Positions 8,086 through 17,255 of a stretch of DNA of 64,000 bases are shown piece by piece. Origin of the DNA: Herbaspirillum hiltneri N3. GTDB taxonomy: Bacteria > Pseudomonadota > Gammaproteobacteria > Burkholderiales > Burkholderiaceae_D. The stretch spans positions 3,720,001 to 3,784,000 of the forward strand of contig NZ_CP011409.1 of the NCBI RefSeq assembly GCF_001267925.1, given 5' to 3'. Position 1 is the stretch's first letter. Each line of letters begins with the position of its first letter. The notes beneath the pieces are model-generated. The model saw nothing but the letters and a program-made list of their open reading frames with translations, did not search any database and was not told the origin of the DNA. Position numbers and translations under genes: made by a program.

Positions 8086-9744
8086 ATGCAAGACATTACT
8101 CCCGATTCCGCGAACGAAGACTCCGGCTCGACCAGCAAGGCCCCGCTCGAACTGATCGTGCGCGAAGTTCAGCGCCGCCGCACCTTCGGCATCATTTCCC
8201 ACCCCGATGCGGGTAAAACCACGCTGACCGAAAAGCTGCTGCTGTTCTCGGGCGCGATCCAGCTGGCCGGCACCGTGAAGGCGCGCAAGAGCGGCCGCCA
8301 CGCCACCTCCGACTGGATGGAAATCGAAAAGCAGCGCGGCATCTCCGTAGCCAGCTCGGTCATGCAGTTCGAATACCGCGACCACGTGGTCAACCTGCTC
8401 GACACCCCGGGCCACCAGGACTTCTCGGAAGATACCTATCGCGTGCTGACGGCGGTCGACTCGGCGCTGATGGTGATCGACGCCGCCAAGGGTGTGGAAG
8501 AGCAGACCATCAAGCTGCTCAACGTCTGCCGCATGCGCAACACGCCCATCATCACGTTCATGAACAAGATGGACCGGGAAACGCGCGATCCGCTGGAACT
8601 GCTCGACGAGCTTGAATCGGTGCTCAAGATCCAGTGCGCACCGGTGACCTGGCCGATCGGCATGGGCAAGAATTTCCGCGGCGTGTATCACCTGCTGCGC
8701 GACGAAATCATGCTGTTCAAGGCCGGTGAAGAACGCGCCGACGGCAACGTCGAAATCATCAAGGGCATCGACAATCCCAAGCTGGTCGAGATGTTCCCGC
8801 TGGAGATCGAACAGCTCAAGATGGAAGTCGAACTGGTGCACGGCGCGTCGCATCCGTTCAACCTGGACGAGTTCCTGGCCGGCATCCAGACGCCGGTGTT
8901 CTTCGGCTCCGCCATCAACAACTTCGGCGTGCGCGAAATCCTCAACGCCCTGCTCGACTGGGCCCCGGCGCCAGGCAGCCGCGACGCCACCGTACGCAGC
9001 GTGGAACCGAAGGAAGCGCCGTTCTCCGGCTTCGTCTTCAAGATCCAGGCCAACATGGACCCCGCCCATCGCGACCGCATCGCCTTCCTGCGCGTGTGTT
9101 CGGGACGCTTCGAGCGCGGCATGAAGCTCAAGCACCTGCGCCTGAATCGCGAGATCAAGGTATCGTCGGTCGTCACCTTCATGGCGTCCAGCCGCGAACA
9201 GGTGGAAGAAGCCTACGCCGGCGACATCATCGGTCTGCCCAACCACGGCAACATGCAGATCGGCGACAGTTTCTCGGAAGGCGAACTGCTGCAGTTCACC
9301 GGCATTCCTTATTTCGCACCGGATTTCTTCCGCGTTGCGCGCATCCGCAATCCGCTCAAGATCAAGCAATTGCACAAGGGTCTGCAGCAGTTGGGCGAAG
9401 AAGGCGCGGTGCAGGTCTTCAAGCCGACCAACAATAGCGACCTGATCCTCGGCGCGGTCGGCGTGCTGCAGTTTGAAGTGGTGGCGAGCCGTTTGCTCAA
9501 TGAGTATGGCGTCGACGCCGTGTTCGAAGGCACCAGCATCAGCAGCGCGCGCTGGGTCACTTGCGACGACAAGAAGAAGTTGGCAGATTTCGAAAAATCG
9601 TCCGCCGGTTTCAACCTGGCGCACGACGCGGCCGGCAACCTGGCCTACCTGGCGACCTCGGGCGTGAACCTGCGCCTGACCCAGGAACGCTGGCCGGAAG
9701 TCACCTTCCACGCCACGCGCGAACATGCCGCCAAGCTTGACTGA
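8086..9744 (+). CDS. prfC: peptide chain release factor 3
   Basis: RF3 is the GTPase that recycles RF1 and RF2 from the ribosome after peptide release. The 552-residue protein carries the translational-GTPase G motifs: G1 at about residues 41-48 (SHPDAGKTT), the switch region around residue 70 ([15 protein letters not shown]), G3 DTPGHQDF, and G4 NKMD. The beta-barrel domain (residues 300-380) and the RF3 C-terminal domain follow. An N-terminal extension of about 20 residues ([18 protein letters not shown]) makes it slightly longer than the usual 525-535. It is flanked by terminators on both sides, so it is probably monocistronic. Confidence 0.97.
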   Translation: MQDITPDSANEDSGSTSKAPLELIVREVQRRRTFGIISHPDAGKTTLTEKLLLFSGAIQLAGTVKARKSGRHATSDWMEIEKQRGISVASSVMQFEYRDHVVNLLDTPGHQDFSEDTYRVLTAVDSALMVIDAAKGVEEQTIKLLNVCRMRNTPIITFMNKMDRETRDPLELLDELESVLKIQCAPVTWPIGMGKNFRGVYHLLRDEIMLFKAGEERADGNVEIIKGIDNPKLVEMFPLEIEQLKMEVELVHGASHPFNLDEFLAGIQTPVFFGSAINNFGVREILNALLDWAPAPGSRDATVRSVEPKEAPFSGFVFKIQANMDPAHRDRIAFLRVCSGRFERGMKLKHLRLNREIKVSSVVTFMASSREQVEEAYAGDIIGLPNHGNMQIGDSFSEGELLQFTGIPYFAPDFFRVARIRNPLKIKQLHKGLQQLGEEGAVQVFKPTNNSDLILGAVGVLQFEVVASRLLNEYGVDAVFEGTSISSARWVTCDDKKKLADFEKSSAGFNLAHDAAGNLAYLATSGVNLRLTQERWPEVTFHATREHAAKLD

Positions 9745-9761
9745 GGCTGCGCTGCATCAAT

Positions 9762-9792
9762 AAAAAATCCCCGCCAGATGCGGGGATTTTTT
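9762..9792. terminator. bidirectional terminator between prfC and ppx
   Basis: Perfect 13-bp stem AAAAAATCCCCGC/GCGGGGATTTTTT with a 5-base loop. It has A- and T-runs on both sides and separates the convergent genes prfC and ppx. Confidence 0.9.
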
Positions 9793-9809
9793 ATGCCGGA
9801 AAGTCTTCT

Positions 9810-11267
9810 TCAGGCATTCACGCGGATGGATAAATCGACGCCGATGCCGCTCCACCACTCCTGCTCCTTCTGCATCCAGTAAGACACGGTCGGGTGATCG
9901 CGCAGCCAATCGCGCTTGATTTCAATATCGATGCGACTCTTCATCTTGAGGCGGATGTCGTCGAGATCGAGCGTGATGTGCGCATGCATGAACATCACCG
10001 CGAGTCGCAGCGCCAGCACCGCCTTGGCGAAGTCCGGATCGGACACCACTTCGCCGATCTTGCGCAGGTTGCCCTTCTGGCCGAGGATCAGCGTGCTCAT
10101 CACGCGCTGTTCGCGGGTGGTGAAACCAGGCAGATCGGCGTTGGCGATCAGGTAGGACGAATGCTTGTGGTAGCTGCTCTGCGACACGATGAGGCCGGCT
10201 TCGTGCAGCAAGGCGCTCCAGTTCAGGTATTTGGCGTAGGCTTCGTTGCCGGGCTTGAGCATCTGGAAGAAGCCGAGCGCGGTCTCCGCCACCTGGCGCG
10301 CGCGCAATTCGTCGATGTGGAAGCGCCGGCTGAAATCGTCCACCGATTGTTCGCGCCGGTCGCGCTGCGTGGCGCGCAATTGCAAGTCCCACATCACGCC
10401 CATGCGCAGGCCGGCTTCGACCGGCGAGATGACCGAGACATTCAATTCCTGCATCAGGCCGATCAGCACCGCCAGGCCGCCCATGATGACGGCGGCGCGG
10501 TCCGGTTTCATGCCGGCCAGTTCGATATGATCGACGTGGCCGAAGGCGATCAGGCGCTGCTTGAGCTCTTCCACACTCTGGGGCGTGATGCGGCCGTCGC
10601 CCATGCCGTTCTTGGCGATCGTGTCGGCGATCGCTCGCATGGTGCCGGACGAACCGTAGACCTTGCTGCGATGCTGGGCGCCGAACGGCACCACGGCATC
10701 TTCCACATGCGAACGCGCCGACAAGATGGCGCGCTCGAATGCGGCTTCATTGATGTAGCCGTCGCCGAAAAAAGCCTGGCTCTGGTTGACGGTGCCGATG
10801 CCGAAGGATTCGACCCGGCGCACATCGCTGCCGTGGCCGAGGATGACTTCGGTCGAACCGCCGCCGATGTCGATCACCAGGCGATCTTCGTCAGGCAGGG
10901 CCAGCGCGCCGGCGACGCCCATGTAGATCAGACGGCCTTCTTCTTCGCCGGAAATGATCTCCACCGGATAGCCGATCGCACGTTCGGCATCGGGCAGGAA
11001 TTCGTGCGCGTTCCTGGCGACGCGCAGGGTATTGGTCGCAACCACGCGTACCGCGTCGAGCTGATAATCGCGCAGGATGGTGCGGAAGCGGGCCAGCGAC
11101 TCGACCGCGCCGGCAATCGCCTGCGGCGTCAGTCTGCCGTTCTTGTCCAGGCCGGCTGCCAGGCGAATCGGATCGCGCGCGCTTTTGATGACGCGAATGG
11201 CGTCCCCTTCATGCTTGCCGATGTGCATGCGAAAGCTGTTGGAACCAAGATCTACTGCTGCAAACAT
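9810..11267 (-). CDS. ppx: exopolyphosphatase (Ppx/GppA family)
   Basis: Ppx removes terminal phosphates from inorganic polyphosphate. The 485-residue protein has the acetate-kinase/Hsp70-type fold signatures: an N-terminal phosphate-binding loop FAAVDLGSNSFRMHI, VVATNTLRVARN, the catalytic-glutamate segment SGEEEGRLIYMGV, and the second phosphate loop DIGGGSTEVI. The C-terminal part (residues 310-480) is the HD-like helical domain (LLHEAGLIVSQSSYHKHS). Length and domain order fit Ppx better than the shorter Ppx1 forms. A well-formed Pho box stands 88-105 bases upstream, so expression probably rises under phosphate starvation. Confidence 0.93.
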   Translation of the reverse strand: MFAAVDLGSNSFRMHIGKHEGDAIRVIKSARDPIRLAAGLDKNGRLTPQAIAGAVESLARFRTILRDYQLDAVRVVATNTLRVARNAHEFLPDAERAIGYPVEIISGEEEGRLIYMGVAGALALPDEDRLVIDIGGGSTEVILGHGSDVRRVESFGIGTVNQSQAFFGDGYINEAAFERAILSARSHVEDAVVPFGAQHRSKVYGSSGTMRAIADTIAKNGMGDGRITPQSVEELKQRLIAFGHVDHIELAGMKPDRAAVIMGGLAVLIGLMQELNVSVISPVEAGLRMGVMWDLQLRATQRDRREQSVDDFSRRFHIDELRARQVAETALGFFQMLKPGNEAYAKYLNWSALLHEAGLIVSQSSYHKHSSYLIANADLPGFTTREQRVMSTLILGQKGNLRKIGEVVSDPDFAKAVLALRLAVMFMHAHITLDLDDIRLKMKSRIDIEIKRDWLRDHPTVSYWMQKEQEWWSGIGVDLSIRVNA

Positions 11268-11354
11268 TCATTCCCTTTCGAAGGGTGTTAAAGCTGTACG
11301 GAAATTATTTAGCTAATTTATGTTTCTGCTGAACCGACACAATAGTTGTCTAGC

Positions 11355-11372
11355 ATGACAGTTTCATGACAA
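11355..11372 (-). promoter_or_regulatory. Pho box upstream of ppx
   Basis: On the minus strand the sequence is TTGTCAT-GAAA-CTGTCAT: two 7-base direct repeats with a 4-base spacer, i.e. an 11-bp repeat period, which is the PhoB-binding consensus. A TATTGT hexamer 10 bases further toward ppx could be the -10 element, giving the usual PhoB arrangement in which the box replaces the -35. Confidence 0.75.
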
Positions 11373-11466
11373 CCGCATAAGACTTGCCCTGCAGACCCTG
11401 CGAAAGCTCGCAGGCAGCGGTGAAATCAGGTCTAATAGCGCCAGCCCTTATTTTAACGACTTAGAC

Positions 11467-12219
11467 ATGCCCGGTATTCTTTATCTTGTGCCCAATACGC
11501 TGGGCCCCGCCGAGACGGCGGACTCCAATGTGCTTGCGTCCATCCTGCCGACCGAGGTGCAGATGCTGGCCGCGCGTCTCGAGTATTTCATCGCGGAAAA
11601 CGCCAAGACCACGCGCGCCTTCCTGAAACTCGTCAATGTGCGTCATCCGCTGGCCAAACCGCTGCAGGAAATCCGCATCGCCGAACTCAACGTCAACACT
11701 GAAGCCGCCGCGCTGCCGGCCTTGCTGGCGCCGCTGCTGGCCGGCCAGGACGCCGGGCTGATCTCGGAAGCGGGCGTACCGGCGGTGGCCGATCCGGGCG
11801 CCAACCTGGTGCGCCTGGCGCATCAACACGGCATTCAGGTGCGTCCGCTGGTGGGACCTTCGTCGCTGTTGCTGGCGGTCATGAGCAGCGGCCTCAACGG
11901 CCAGAGTTTCGCCTTCAACGGCTATCTGCCGACCGATGCTGCACAACGCACCAAACGCATCAGGCAGCTGGAAGAGCGTTCGCGCCAGGAAAGGCAGACG
12001 CAACTGCTGATCGAAACGCCATACCGCAACGGCGCCATGCTCGAAGCGCTGGCCTCCGCCTGCAACGGCAGTACCCTGATCAGCGTGGCCACCGATCTGA
12101 CGTTGGCGACCGAAGCGATCCGCACGCAGACCGCCGCTAAATGGAAGAGCGAACTTGGCGCCGGCAAGACGCCTGATTTTCACAAGAAACCGACCGTATT
12201 CCTGCTGCTGGCGGATTGA
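11467..12219 (+). CDS. SAM-dependent tetrapyrrole-methylase-family protein (RsmI-like)
   Basis: The 250-residue protein belongs to the TP-methylase fold shared by cobalamin precursor methylases and the 16S rRNA methylase RsmI. Visible signatures are ILYLVPNTLG at the N-terminus, DAGLISEAGVPAVADPGANL (the RsmI-type SEAG-P-DPG loop), VGPSSLLLAVMSSGLNGQSF, and TQLLIETPYRN. It is shorter than true RsmI and keeps only part of the substrate region, so the methylated substrate is unknown. It lies convergent to the S49 peptidase gene, an arrangement I recall from other Burkholderiales. Confidence 0.8.
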   Translation: MPGILYLVPNTLGPAETADSNVLASILPTEVQMLAARLEYFIAENAKTTRAFLKLVNVRHPLAKPLQEIRIAELNVNTEAAALPALLAPLLAGQDAGLISEAGVPAVADPGANLVRLAHQHGIQVRPLVGPSSLLLAVMSSGLNGQSFAFNGYLPTDAAQRTKRIRQLEERSRQERQTQLLIETPYRNGAMLEALASACNGSTLISVATDLTLATEAIRTQTAAKWKSELGAGKTPDFHKKPTVFLLLAD

Positions 12220-12235
12220 TAAAACGCTGAAAAGC

Positions 12236-12276
12236 AAACAGCCGGCGAAGATGCAGTCATCTTCGCCGGCTGTTTT
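12236..12276. terminator. bidirectional terminator
   Basis: Perfect 18-bp stem (AAACAGCCGGCGAAGATG and its complement) with loop CAGT. It lies between the convergent TP-methylase and S49 peptidase genes. Confidence 0.9.
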
Positions 12277-12291
12277 GCGTGAATTGCGGAA

Positions 12292-13332
12292 TCAGCGCAG
12301 TTGCAATCCGTTGCTGCCCACCATCGACTTGGCGACGCCGCTGCCGACCGCCACGCCGAATTTCTTGAGCACGCGCTCAGGCAAGCCTTCGGTCTGGGTG
12401 TAGTCCACCAGGTCTTCCGCTTTGATGACATCGCGCGCCACGCTGTCGACGGTGCCGAAACCGTCGGCCAGGCCCATCTCAACCGCCTTGGAGCCGGTCC
12501 AGAACAGGCCGGAGAATGTCTCGGGCGTTTCCTTCAGGCGCTGGCCGCGGCCCTTGCGCACCATGTCGATGAATTGCTGGTGGATTTCATTGAGCATCTG
12601 CTGAGCGTATTCCTTCTGCTTCGGATTCTGGGCGCTGAACGGATCGAGGAAACCCTTGTTCTCGCCCGCAGTCAGCAGGCGGCGCTCGACGCCGACCTTG
12701 TCCATCAGCCCGGTGAAGCCAAAACCGTCCATCAGCACGCCGATGGAGCCGACGATGCTGGCCTTGTTGACGTAGATTTTGTCGGCCGCCGCAGCGATGT
12801 AGTAGCCGCCGGAGGCGCACATTTCCTCGACCACGACGTACAGCGGCTTCTTCGGATATTCCTTGCGCAGGCGCACGATTTCATCGTTGATCATGCCGGC
12901 CTGGACCGGGCTGCCGCCGGGGCTGTTGATCTTGAGGATCACCCCCATCGAATCGTCGGCGGCAAATGCCTTGTCCAGCGCCGGGATCACCGCTGCGGCC
13001 GAACCGCGGCCTTCGGCTTCGATGGTGCCGGAGATTTCCACCAGCGCGGTATGGGTGCCGACCGGCTCCGCTTCCGACTTGGTGTAGTTGAAGGCGCTCC
13101 AGACCACGAACACGAAGACGGCCAGGCCGGCGATCTTGAAGAAGATGCTCCAGCGCCGGCGCGCACGCTGTTCCTTGACGGCGAACAGGGCCAGCTTTTC
13201 CAGCACGTCGCGCTCCCAGCCGCCCTTCTTCTCTTCCGCAGCCGCCGTTGCGGTGGCGCCGGTAGTGGGCGGCACGGGCTCAGCTGGCTTGGGCGGCTGC
13301 GCCTCGGGGTTTTCAAATTCGTTATTGCTCAT
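12292..13332 (-). CDS. S49-family signal peptide peptidase (SppA-like), membrane anchored
   Basis: The 346-residue protein starts at the ATG 13330-13332 (MSNNEFENPE), with an alternative start at 13368. A Pro-rich cytoplasmic head is followed by one membrane helix near residues 60-80 (IAGLAVFVFVVWSAF). The peptidase domain then has the Ser/Lys dyad segments: INSPGGSP, EEMCASGGYYIAAAADKIY (catalytic Ser in ASGGYY), SIVGSIGVL, and ENKGFLDPF carrying a candidate general-base lysine. It would cleave remnant signal peptides or small membrane proteins on the periplasmic side. It closes a minus-strand run that begins with the truncated HAD gene and the Rieske gene. Confidence 0.9.
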   Translation of the reverse strand: MSNNEFENPEAQPPKPAEPVPPTTGATATAAAEEKKGGWERDVLEKLALFAVKEQRARRRWSIFFKIAGLAVFVFVVWSAFNYTKSEAEPVGTHTALVEISGTIEAEGRGSAAAVIPALDKAFAADDSMGVILKINSPGGSPVQAGMINDEIVRLRKEYPKKPLYVVVEEMCASGGYYIAAAADKIYVNKASIVGSIGVLMDGFGFTGLMDKVGVERRLLTAGENKGFLDPFSAQNPKQKEYAQQMLNEIHQQFIDMVRKGRGQRLKETPETFSGLFWTGSKAVEMGLADGFGTVDSVARDVIKAEDLVDYTQTEGLPERVLKKFGVAVGSGVAKSMVGSNGLQLR

Positions 13333-13411
13333 ATCGTCACTCGGAACGGCAGCCTGCCGATGCCGCACATGCTGGCTGCGCTGGCGGGGGCTGCCGGGGT
13401 TCCCGCATGGC

Positions 13412-13783
13412 TTATGCCAGCGCGGGCCTTACATAATCGTCGGGCGCCCAGAAGATTGCGCCGTCTTTTTCGAACACCATGATCTTACGCAAACGCGCGC
13501 CCGTACAGGGGCCGCCTTCGCATTTTCCGCTATCGGGCGCATACACCGCGCCATGTGTTGCACACATGATATACAGGCCGCTCGATTCGAAGAACTCGCC
13601 TTCGGCCCAGTCCAGTTCGATCGGGACATGGGCGCAGCGATTCAGGTAGCCGTAGACGGCGCCGCCGTAGCGCACCACGAAGCCGGTGGCGTCGTCGCCG
13701 TGCACCGACACTGCAAAGCGCCGGCCTTTGCCGCCCTCCTCGATTTCAGCCGAGGCGCATACCGGGATCGCCGTTTCTTCCAT
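13412..13783 (-). CDS. Rieske [2Fe-2S] domain protein
   Basis: A single-domain 123-residue Rieske protein. The cluster ligands are in two motifs, C-A-H near residue 50 (NRCAHVPIE) and C-A-T-H near residue 74 (IMCATHGAVY), with a wider gap than usual between them. It resembles the small ferredoxin-like Rieske subunits used as electron carriers, but no oxygenase lies nearby. It sits 11 bases downstream of the HAD gene stop and upstream of the S49 peptidase. In Burkholderiales such a gene often follows rluC and the HAD phosphatase, so this part of the order is ancestral while the part further upstream is disrupted. Its electron partner is unknown. Confidence 0.85.
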   Translation of the reverse strand: MEETAIPVCASAEIEEGGKGRRFAVSVHGDDATGFVVRYGGAVYGYLNRCAHVPIELDWAEGEFFESSGLYIMCATHGAVYAPDSGKCEGGPCTGARLRKIMVFEKDGAIFWAPDDYVRPALA

Positions 13784-13794
13784 AGCCGTATTTC

Positions 13795-14313
13795 CTAAGC
13801 GTTGTCATTGAGCCATTGGTGCAGCACTTTGATGGAACCGGCGGAATACAGCGGATTGAGCGCCTGTAACTGTTCCACCGGATGCGCGCCGAATTCTACC
13901 GCAACCCCGCCCGCCCCCGCATTAAGCGCCATCTGCAAATCGTGGGTGGTGTCGCCGATCATCAGTGTGCGGCCCATTTCCTGGCCGAGTTCGCGGGTGA
14001 GCTCCTGCAGCATGGCGGGATGCGGCTTGGAAAAAGTTTCGTCGGCGCAGCGCGTGGCGTCGAACGCCGACAGGAGATTGGTGCTGTTGAGCGCACGGTT
14101 GAGGCCGACGCGGCTCTTGCCGGTGGCGACCGCGAGGAAATACCCCTGCTGGCCGAGATCGTCGAGCATCTCGCGCACGCCGTCGAACAGGCTCAGGTCT
14201 TTGTCCTGGCCCAGGTAATGGTGACGATAGCGCTCCACGATGCGCGGATAGTATTTCGGATCAACGTCCGGAATCGCCGCCTGCATGGCATCCTGCAGGC
14301 CGAGGCCGATCAC
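13795..14313 (-). pseudogene. HAD-family phosphatase (Gph-like), N-terminus deleted
   Basis: The 172 codons match the C-terminal three quarters of a phosphoglycolate-phosphatase-like HAD enzyme: FDGVREMLDDL, the motif II region (LAVATGKSRVGL), motif III KPHPAM, and motif IV MIGDTTHDLQMA. Motif I, the DxDGT nucleophile loop that starts such proteins, is absent, because about 45 residues upstream are replaced by the end of tamA. The only available start is a GTG at 14311-14313, overlapping the tamA stop TGA at 14310-14312. Without the nucleophile aspartate the product cannot be an active phosphatase. The junction looks like a deletion or inversion scar rather than a sequencing frameshift, because no motif I exists in any frame upstream. 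Confidence 0.8.
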
Positions 14314-16064
14314 ATGCCCAGCGAAATGTGCGGACGGATTTGCTTCTTCTGCACGCCGTAGGCCAGGTCGAGGTTGAGCGAGCCGACCGGGCTGCGCCAG
14401 CGCGCGCCGGCGCCAACGCCGTTATAGAAAGTCTTGTTGTTCCAGTTGTCGGCGGCGGCGCCGACATCATAGAACACCGCAGCGCCCCATTTTTCAGTGA
14501 ACCAGCGCTGATATTCGGCGCTGCCGGTGACCAGGTATTTGGTCGGATAGACGGTGCCGTTGACTTCATTGCCGATGCTCTGGTAACTATAGCCGCGCAC
14601 CGAATCGTTGCCGCCCGCGCGGAACAGCAGCGACGCCGGCACCTCGGATGCGGAGCCCTTGGTGAACACGCCGCCGAGCTCGGTACGCAGGATGATCAGG
14701 TCGCGCTTGGCGACCGGCAGGTATTGCTTGAAGCGTCCGTACAGGCGGCCGAAGGTCTGGTCGGTGACCACGCCCTTGAGCGCGAAGCCGGTTTCCAGCG
14801 TCAGCAGGTTGCCCTTGCGCGGGAAAATGGGATCGTCCACATTGCGGCGCGCCCACGAGAAGCCCGGCACCAACGCCTGGTGCCGGCCTTGCGACACCAC
14901 GGTGTCCGGCGGCAGGGTGGCGCCGTTTTCCTGTTGCAGCTGGTCGCGGTAATACGTCAGCGTATAAGCGGTATCGTAGAACTCCCCCGTGCGTGCGCGC
15001 TTGATGCCGGTGCGCAGGCTGCGCAGGTCGACGCCTTCCAGCCGGGTGCGTTCCATCGAAGCGTTGACGCTGTTGACGAAGGCCTTGCTGTCGGGCGGCA
15101 TGGCCAGGTTGAGCAGGCCGTACTGGCGCTTCTGTTCGAGCCGCAACTGGCTGTCGAAGACGTATGCCTTGTTGAACACGTTGTAGTGCGAATAGCGTCC
15201 TTCGACCTGGGCGCCGGTGTCGGTCGCGTAGCCGATACCGGTGCGGATGCGCTGGGTCGCGAATTCGGTGACCTGCACCTTGACCGGCGCCATGTCGGCG
15301 TTTTCGGGATCGTTGTCGATGCCGACGATGGCATTGCTGAAATAAGGCGTGTTCTGGATCTGGCGTTGCAGCGACAGCAGGCGGTTGACGTCGTACTCTT
15401 CACCGACGTTGAGCGGATTGACGTTGCGGATGATGCTTTCGGGATAGCGCTTGGCGCCGCTGATCTGCAAGGGACCCAGCGTGAAGCGCGGGCCGCTGTC
15501 GTATTGCACGCTCAGGTCGGCCTGCTGGTCGTCGGGGTCGACGCTGGCCTGCGACCGGGCGATGCGGGCGGCGGCATATTTGTGCTGCTGCAGTTTATCC
15601 AACCCCTGGTTCTTGGCCTTGTCCCAGTCTTCCTGGCGGAACGGTGCGCCGACAGGCAGCGCCCAGGTTTTGCGGATATCGTTCACGCGCTCCGGGTCTT
15701 GCTCGGCGGCGACGCCGGAGATCTCGACATCGGCCGAACTGATCTTCGTCTGCGGGCCGGCATCGACATGTAACTGCACCAGTTTTTCCTGCGTGCCGTT
15801 CTTCTCCAGGCGAACTTCGGTTTTAGGCGAAAAATAGCCTTCGGTCGAGGCAAGCTGCACCACCTGGTCGCTGACGGTGTCGAGCAGGAACTGCAATTGT
15901 TCTTCGCTGAGGTCCGCGCGATCCTGATAGCGCACCAGATCGAGATGTTCCTTGAGGATTTTCTTGAGCGTATCGGGCGCGGTGATGTCAACCTTGTAGG
16001 CGGCATGCGCCGCGCCGGCAGCGCAGGACAGGAGGGCAATCGCTAATCGGCAAGTCCATTTCAT
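14310..16064 (-). CDS. tamA: autotransporter assembly outer-membrane protein TamA (BamA family), last residues lost
   Basis: The 584-residue Omp85-family protein starts at ATG 16062-16064; the following 21 residues are a signal peptide (MKWTCRLAIALLSCAAGAAHA). The POTRA region spans about residues 22-250 (PDTLKKILKEHLDLVRY, GPQTKISSADVEISG). A 16-strand barrel follows, with the Omp85 motif around LLFRAGGNDSVRGYSYQSIG. The protein ends in HISLGM. Family members normally continue one or two residues to a terminal phenylalanine that forms the barrel insertion signal; here it is missing exactly at the junction with the HAD fragment. The partner tamB, usually downstream, is absent. Translation may still occur, but assembly is doubtful. 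Confidence 0.85.
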   Translation of the reverse strand: MKWTCRLAIALLSCAAGAAHAAYKVDITAPDTLKKILKEHLDLVRYQDRADLSEEQLQFLLDTVSDQVVQLASTEGYFSPKTEVRLEKNGTQEKLVQLHVDAGPQTKISSADVEISGVAAEQDPERVNDIRKTWALPVGAPFRQEDWDKAKNQGLDKLQQHKYAAARIARSQASVDPDDQQADLSVQYDSGPRFTLGPLQISGAKRYPESIIRNVNPLNVGEEYDVNRLLSLQRQIQNTPYFSNAIVGIDNDPENADMAPVKVQVTEFATQRIRTGIGYATDTGAQVEGRYSHYNVFNKAYVFDSQLRLEQKRQYGLLNLAMPPDSKAFVNSVNASMERTRLEGVDLRSLRTGIKRARTGEFYDTAYTLTYYRDQLQQENGATLPPDTVVSQGRHQALVPGFSWARRNVDDPIFPRKGNLLTLETGFALKGVVTDQTFGRLYGRFKQYLPVAKRDLIILRTELGGVFTKGSASEVPASLLFRAGGNDSVRGYSYQSIGNEVNGTVYPTKYLVTGSAEYQRWFTEKWGAAVFYDVGAAADNWNNKTFYNGVGAGARWRSPVGSLNLDLAYGVQKKQIRPHISLGM

Positions 16065-16347
16065 CGGGTGTTCGCGGGTTCCAGACTTTTTGTAATCAGG
16101 CACTTGCCGGGACGTTCAGGCTGAAGTGCGGTTAGGATGTTGGTTGTGGCCCTGCCGGAGGGGATTAGTTCCCCTGCAACGCACATGGCTATTGGCTCGG
16201 AAAGGATGTTTAAACAGCCTTCGAAGCCACAGCCGCCATTGTATCCGCCAAAGCGGCGTATCGAATGAAGCAAACCCCTGACGGGGCATTTTTGAGAATT
16301 TTCCCGGACGGCGATGGCCGTTCAGGATGCAAACAAGGAGCAAGGAC

Positions 16348-17139
16348 GTGAACGCGCAAATCCCGGCAACCGAAAAGGCCACGCAGGAAACCCTGGTTTC
16401 CATGCATCGCTGGACCGACAAACTGCTGACCTTCCGGACCACGCGTCCCGCTGAATATCGTTTTACAGCCGGCCAATTCGCGCGGCTGGGCTTGCAGGTC
16501 AACGGCGAAATGATCTGGCGCGCCTATTCCATCACCTCGGCCGAGGCGGAAAACGAACTGGAGTATTACGCCATCGTGGTTCCCGACGGCCTGTTCACCA
16601 CCGCGCTGAATGTCCTCAAGCCGGGCGATCCGGTGTGGGTCGAAAAGCTCAGCTACGGTTTCATGACGCCCGACCGGTTTGGCGGCGGCGACGACTTCTG
16701 GATGCTGGCGACCGGCACCGGACTGGGACCTTACCTGTCCATCCTGCAGCAGCCCGAGGTGTGGCGGCAATTCCGCAACCTGGTGCTGGTCCACTGCGTG
16801 CGCCACGAAGATGAACTGACCTATCAGGACAAATTCCAGGCCTTGCGCGAAGAGGCCGCCGCGCAAAACCTGCCGGGCCGCTTGCAGCTGATTCCCATGA
16901 CCACGCGCGATGATGCCGCCGCACATCCCGAGCGCCTGCACGGACGGATCACCAGCGCATTGCGTGACGGCAGCCTCGAGCGCAAAGCCGGCCTCGACAT
17001 CAATGCCGAGGCATCACGGCTGATGGTGTGCGGCAATCCCGACATGATCACCGAAGTGCGCGAAATTCTGCGCGAGCGCGGACTCGGCCCATGCCGCCGC
17101 GCGGGCGGGGGGCAGTTCATCACGGAAGATTATTGGTGA
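16348..17139 (+). CDS. fpr: ferredoxin--NADP(+) reductase
   Basis: FAD enzyme that transfers electrons between NADPH and ferredoxin or flavodoxin. The start is GTG 16348, with AAGGAG 8 bases upstream; a frame extension to 16327 has no such site. The 263-residue protein shows the FAD-binding motif RAYSITS (RxYS), the NAD-binding LATGTGLGPYLSIL, the cysteine-containing LVHCVRHEDELTY, and a C-terminal VCGNPDMI segment. It ends in ITEDYW, a terminal aromatic residue as in bacterial subclass Fpr. A strong terminator follows at 17168-17207. Confidence 0.93.
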   Translation: MNAQIPATEKATQETLVSMHRWTDKLLTFRTTRPAEYRFTAGQFARLGLQVNGEMIWRAYSITSAEAENELEYYAIVVPDGLFTTALNVLKPGDPVWVEKLSYGFMTPDRFGGGDDFWMLATGTGLGPYLSILQQPEVWRQFRNLVLVHCVRHEDELTYQDKFQALREEAAAQNLPGRLQLIPMTTRDDAAAHPERLHGRITSALRDGSLERKAGLDINAEASRLMVCGNPDMITEVREILRERGLGPCRRAGGGQFITEDYW

Positions 17140-17167
17140 CGGCTGCGTGCTTTGCACGCATGACTGA

Positions 17168-17207
17168 ACGGACGCGCAACGCCATCCGGCGAACGCGTCC
17201 GTTTTTG
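17168..17207. terminator. terminator between fpr and the lone pilin gene
   Basis: Stem ACGGACGCG/CGCGTCCGT followed by TTTTTG. The internal loop CAACGCCATCCGGCGAA can pair further. It ends fpr and lies just beyond the convergent minus-strand pilin gene. Confidence 0.8.
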
Positions 17208-17255
17208 CTTTCCAGGAACCTGTTGACGGCCTGGCGGCAAGATCGTGAACAGACC

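Noticed and set aside
8059..9726. Very long open frame antisense to prfC (over 500 codons)
   Set aside because: It mirrors the GC-rich codon bias of the real gene, is full of His/Arg/Gln runs, has no start signal, and lies over an unmistakable RF3.
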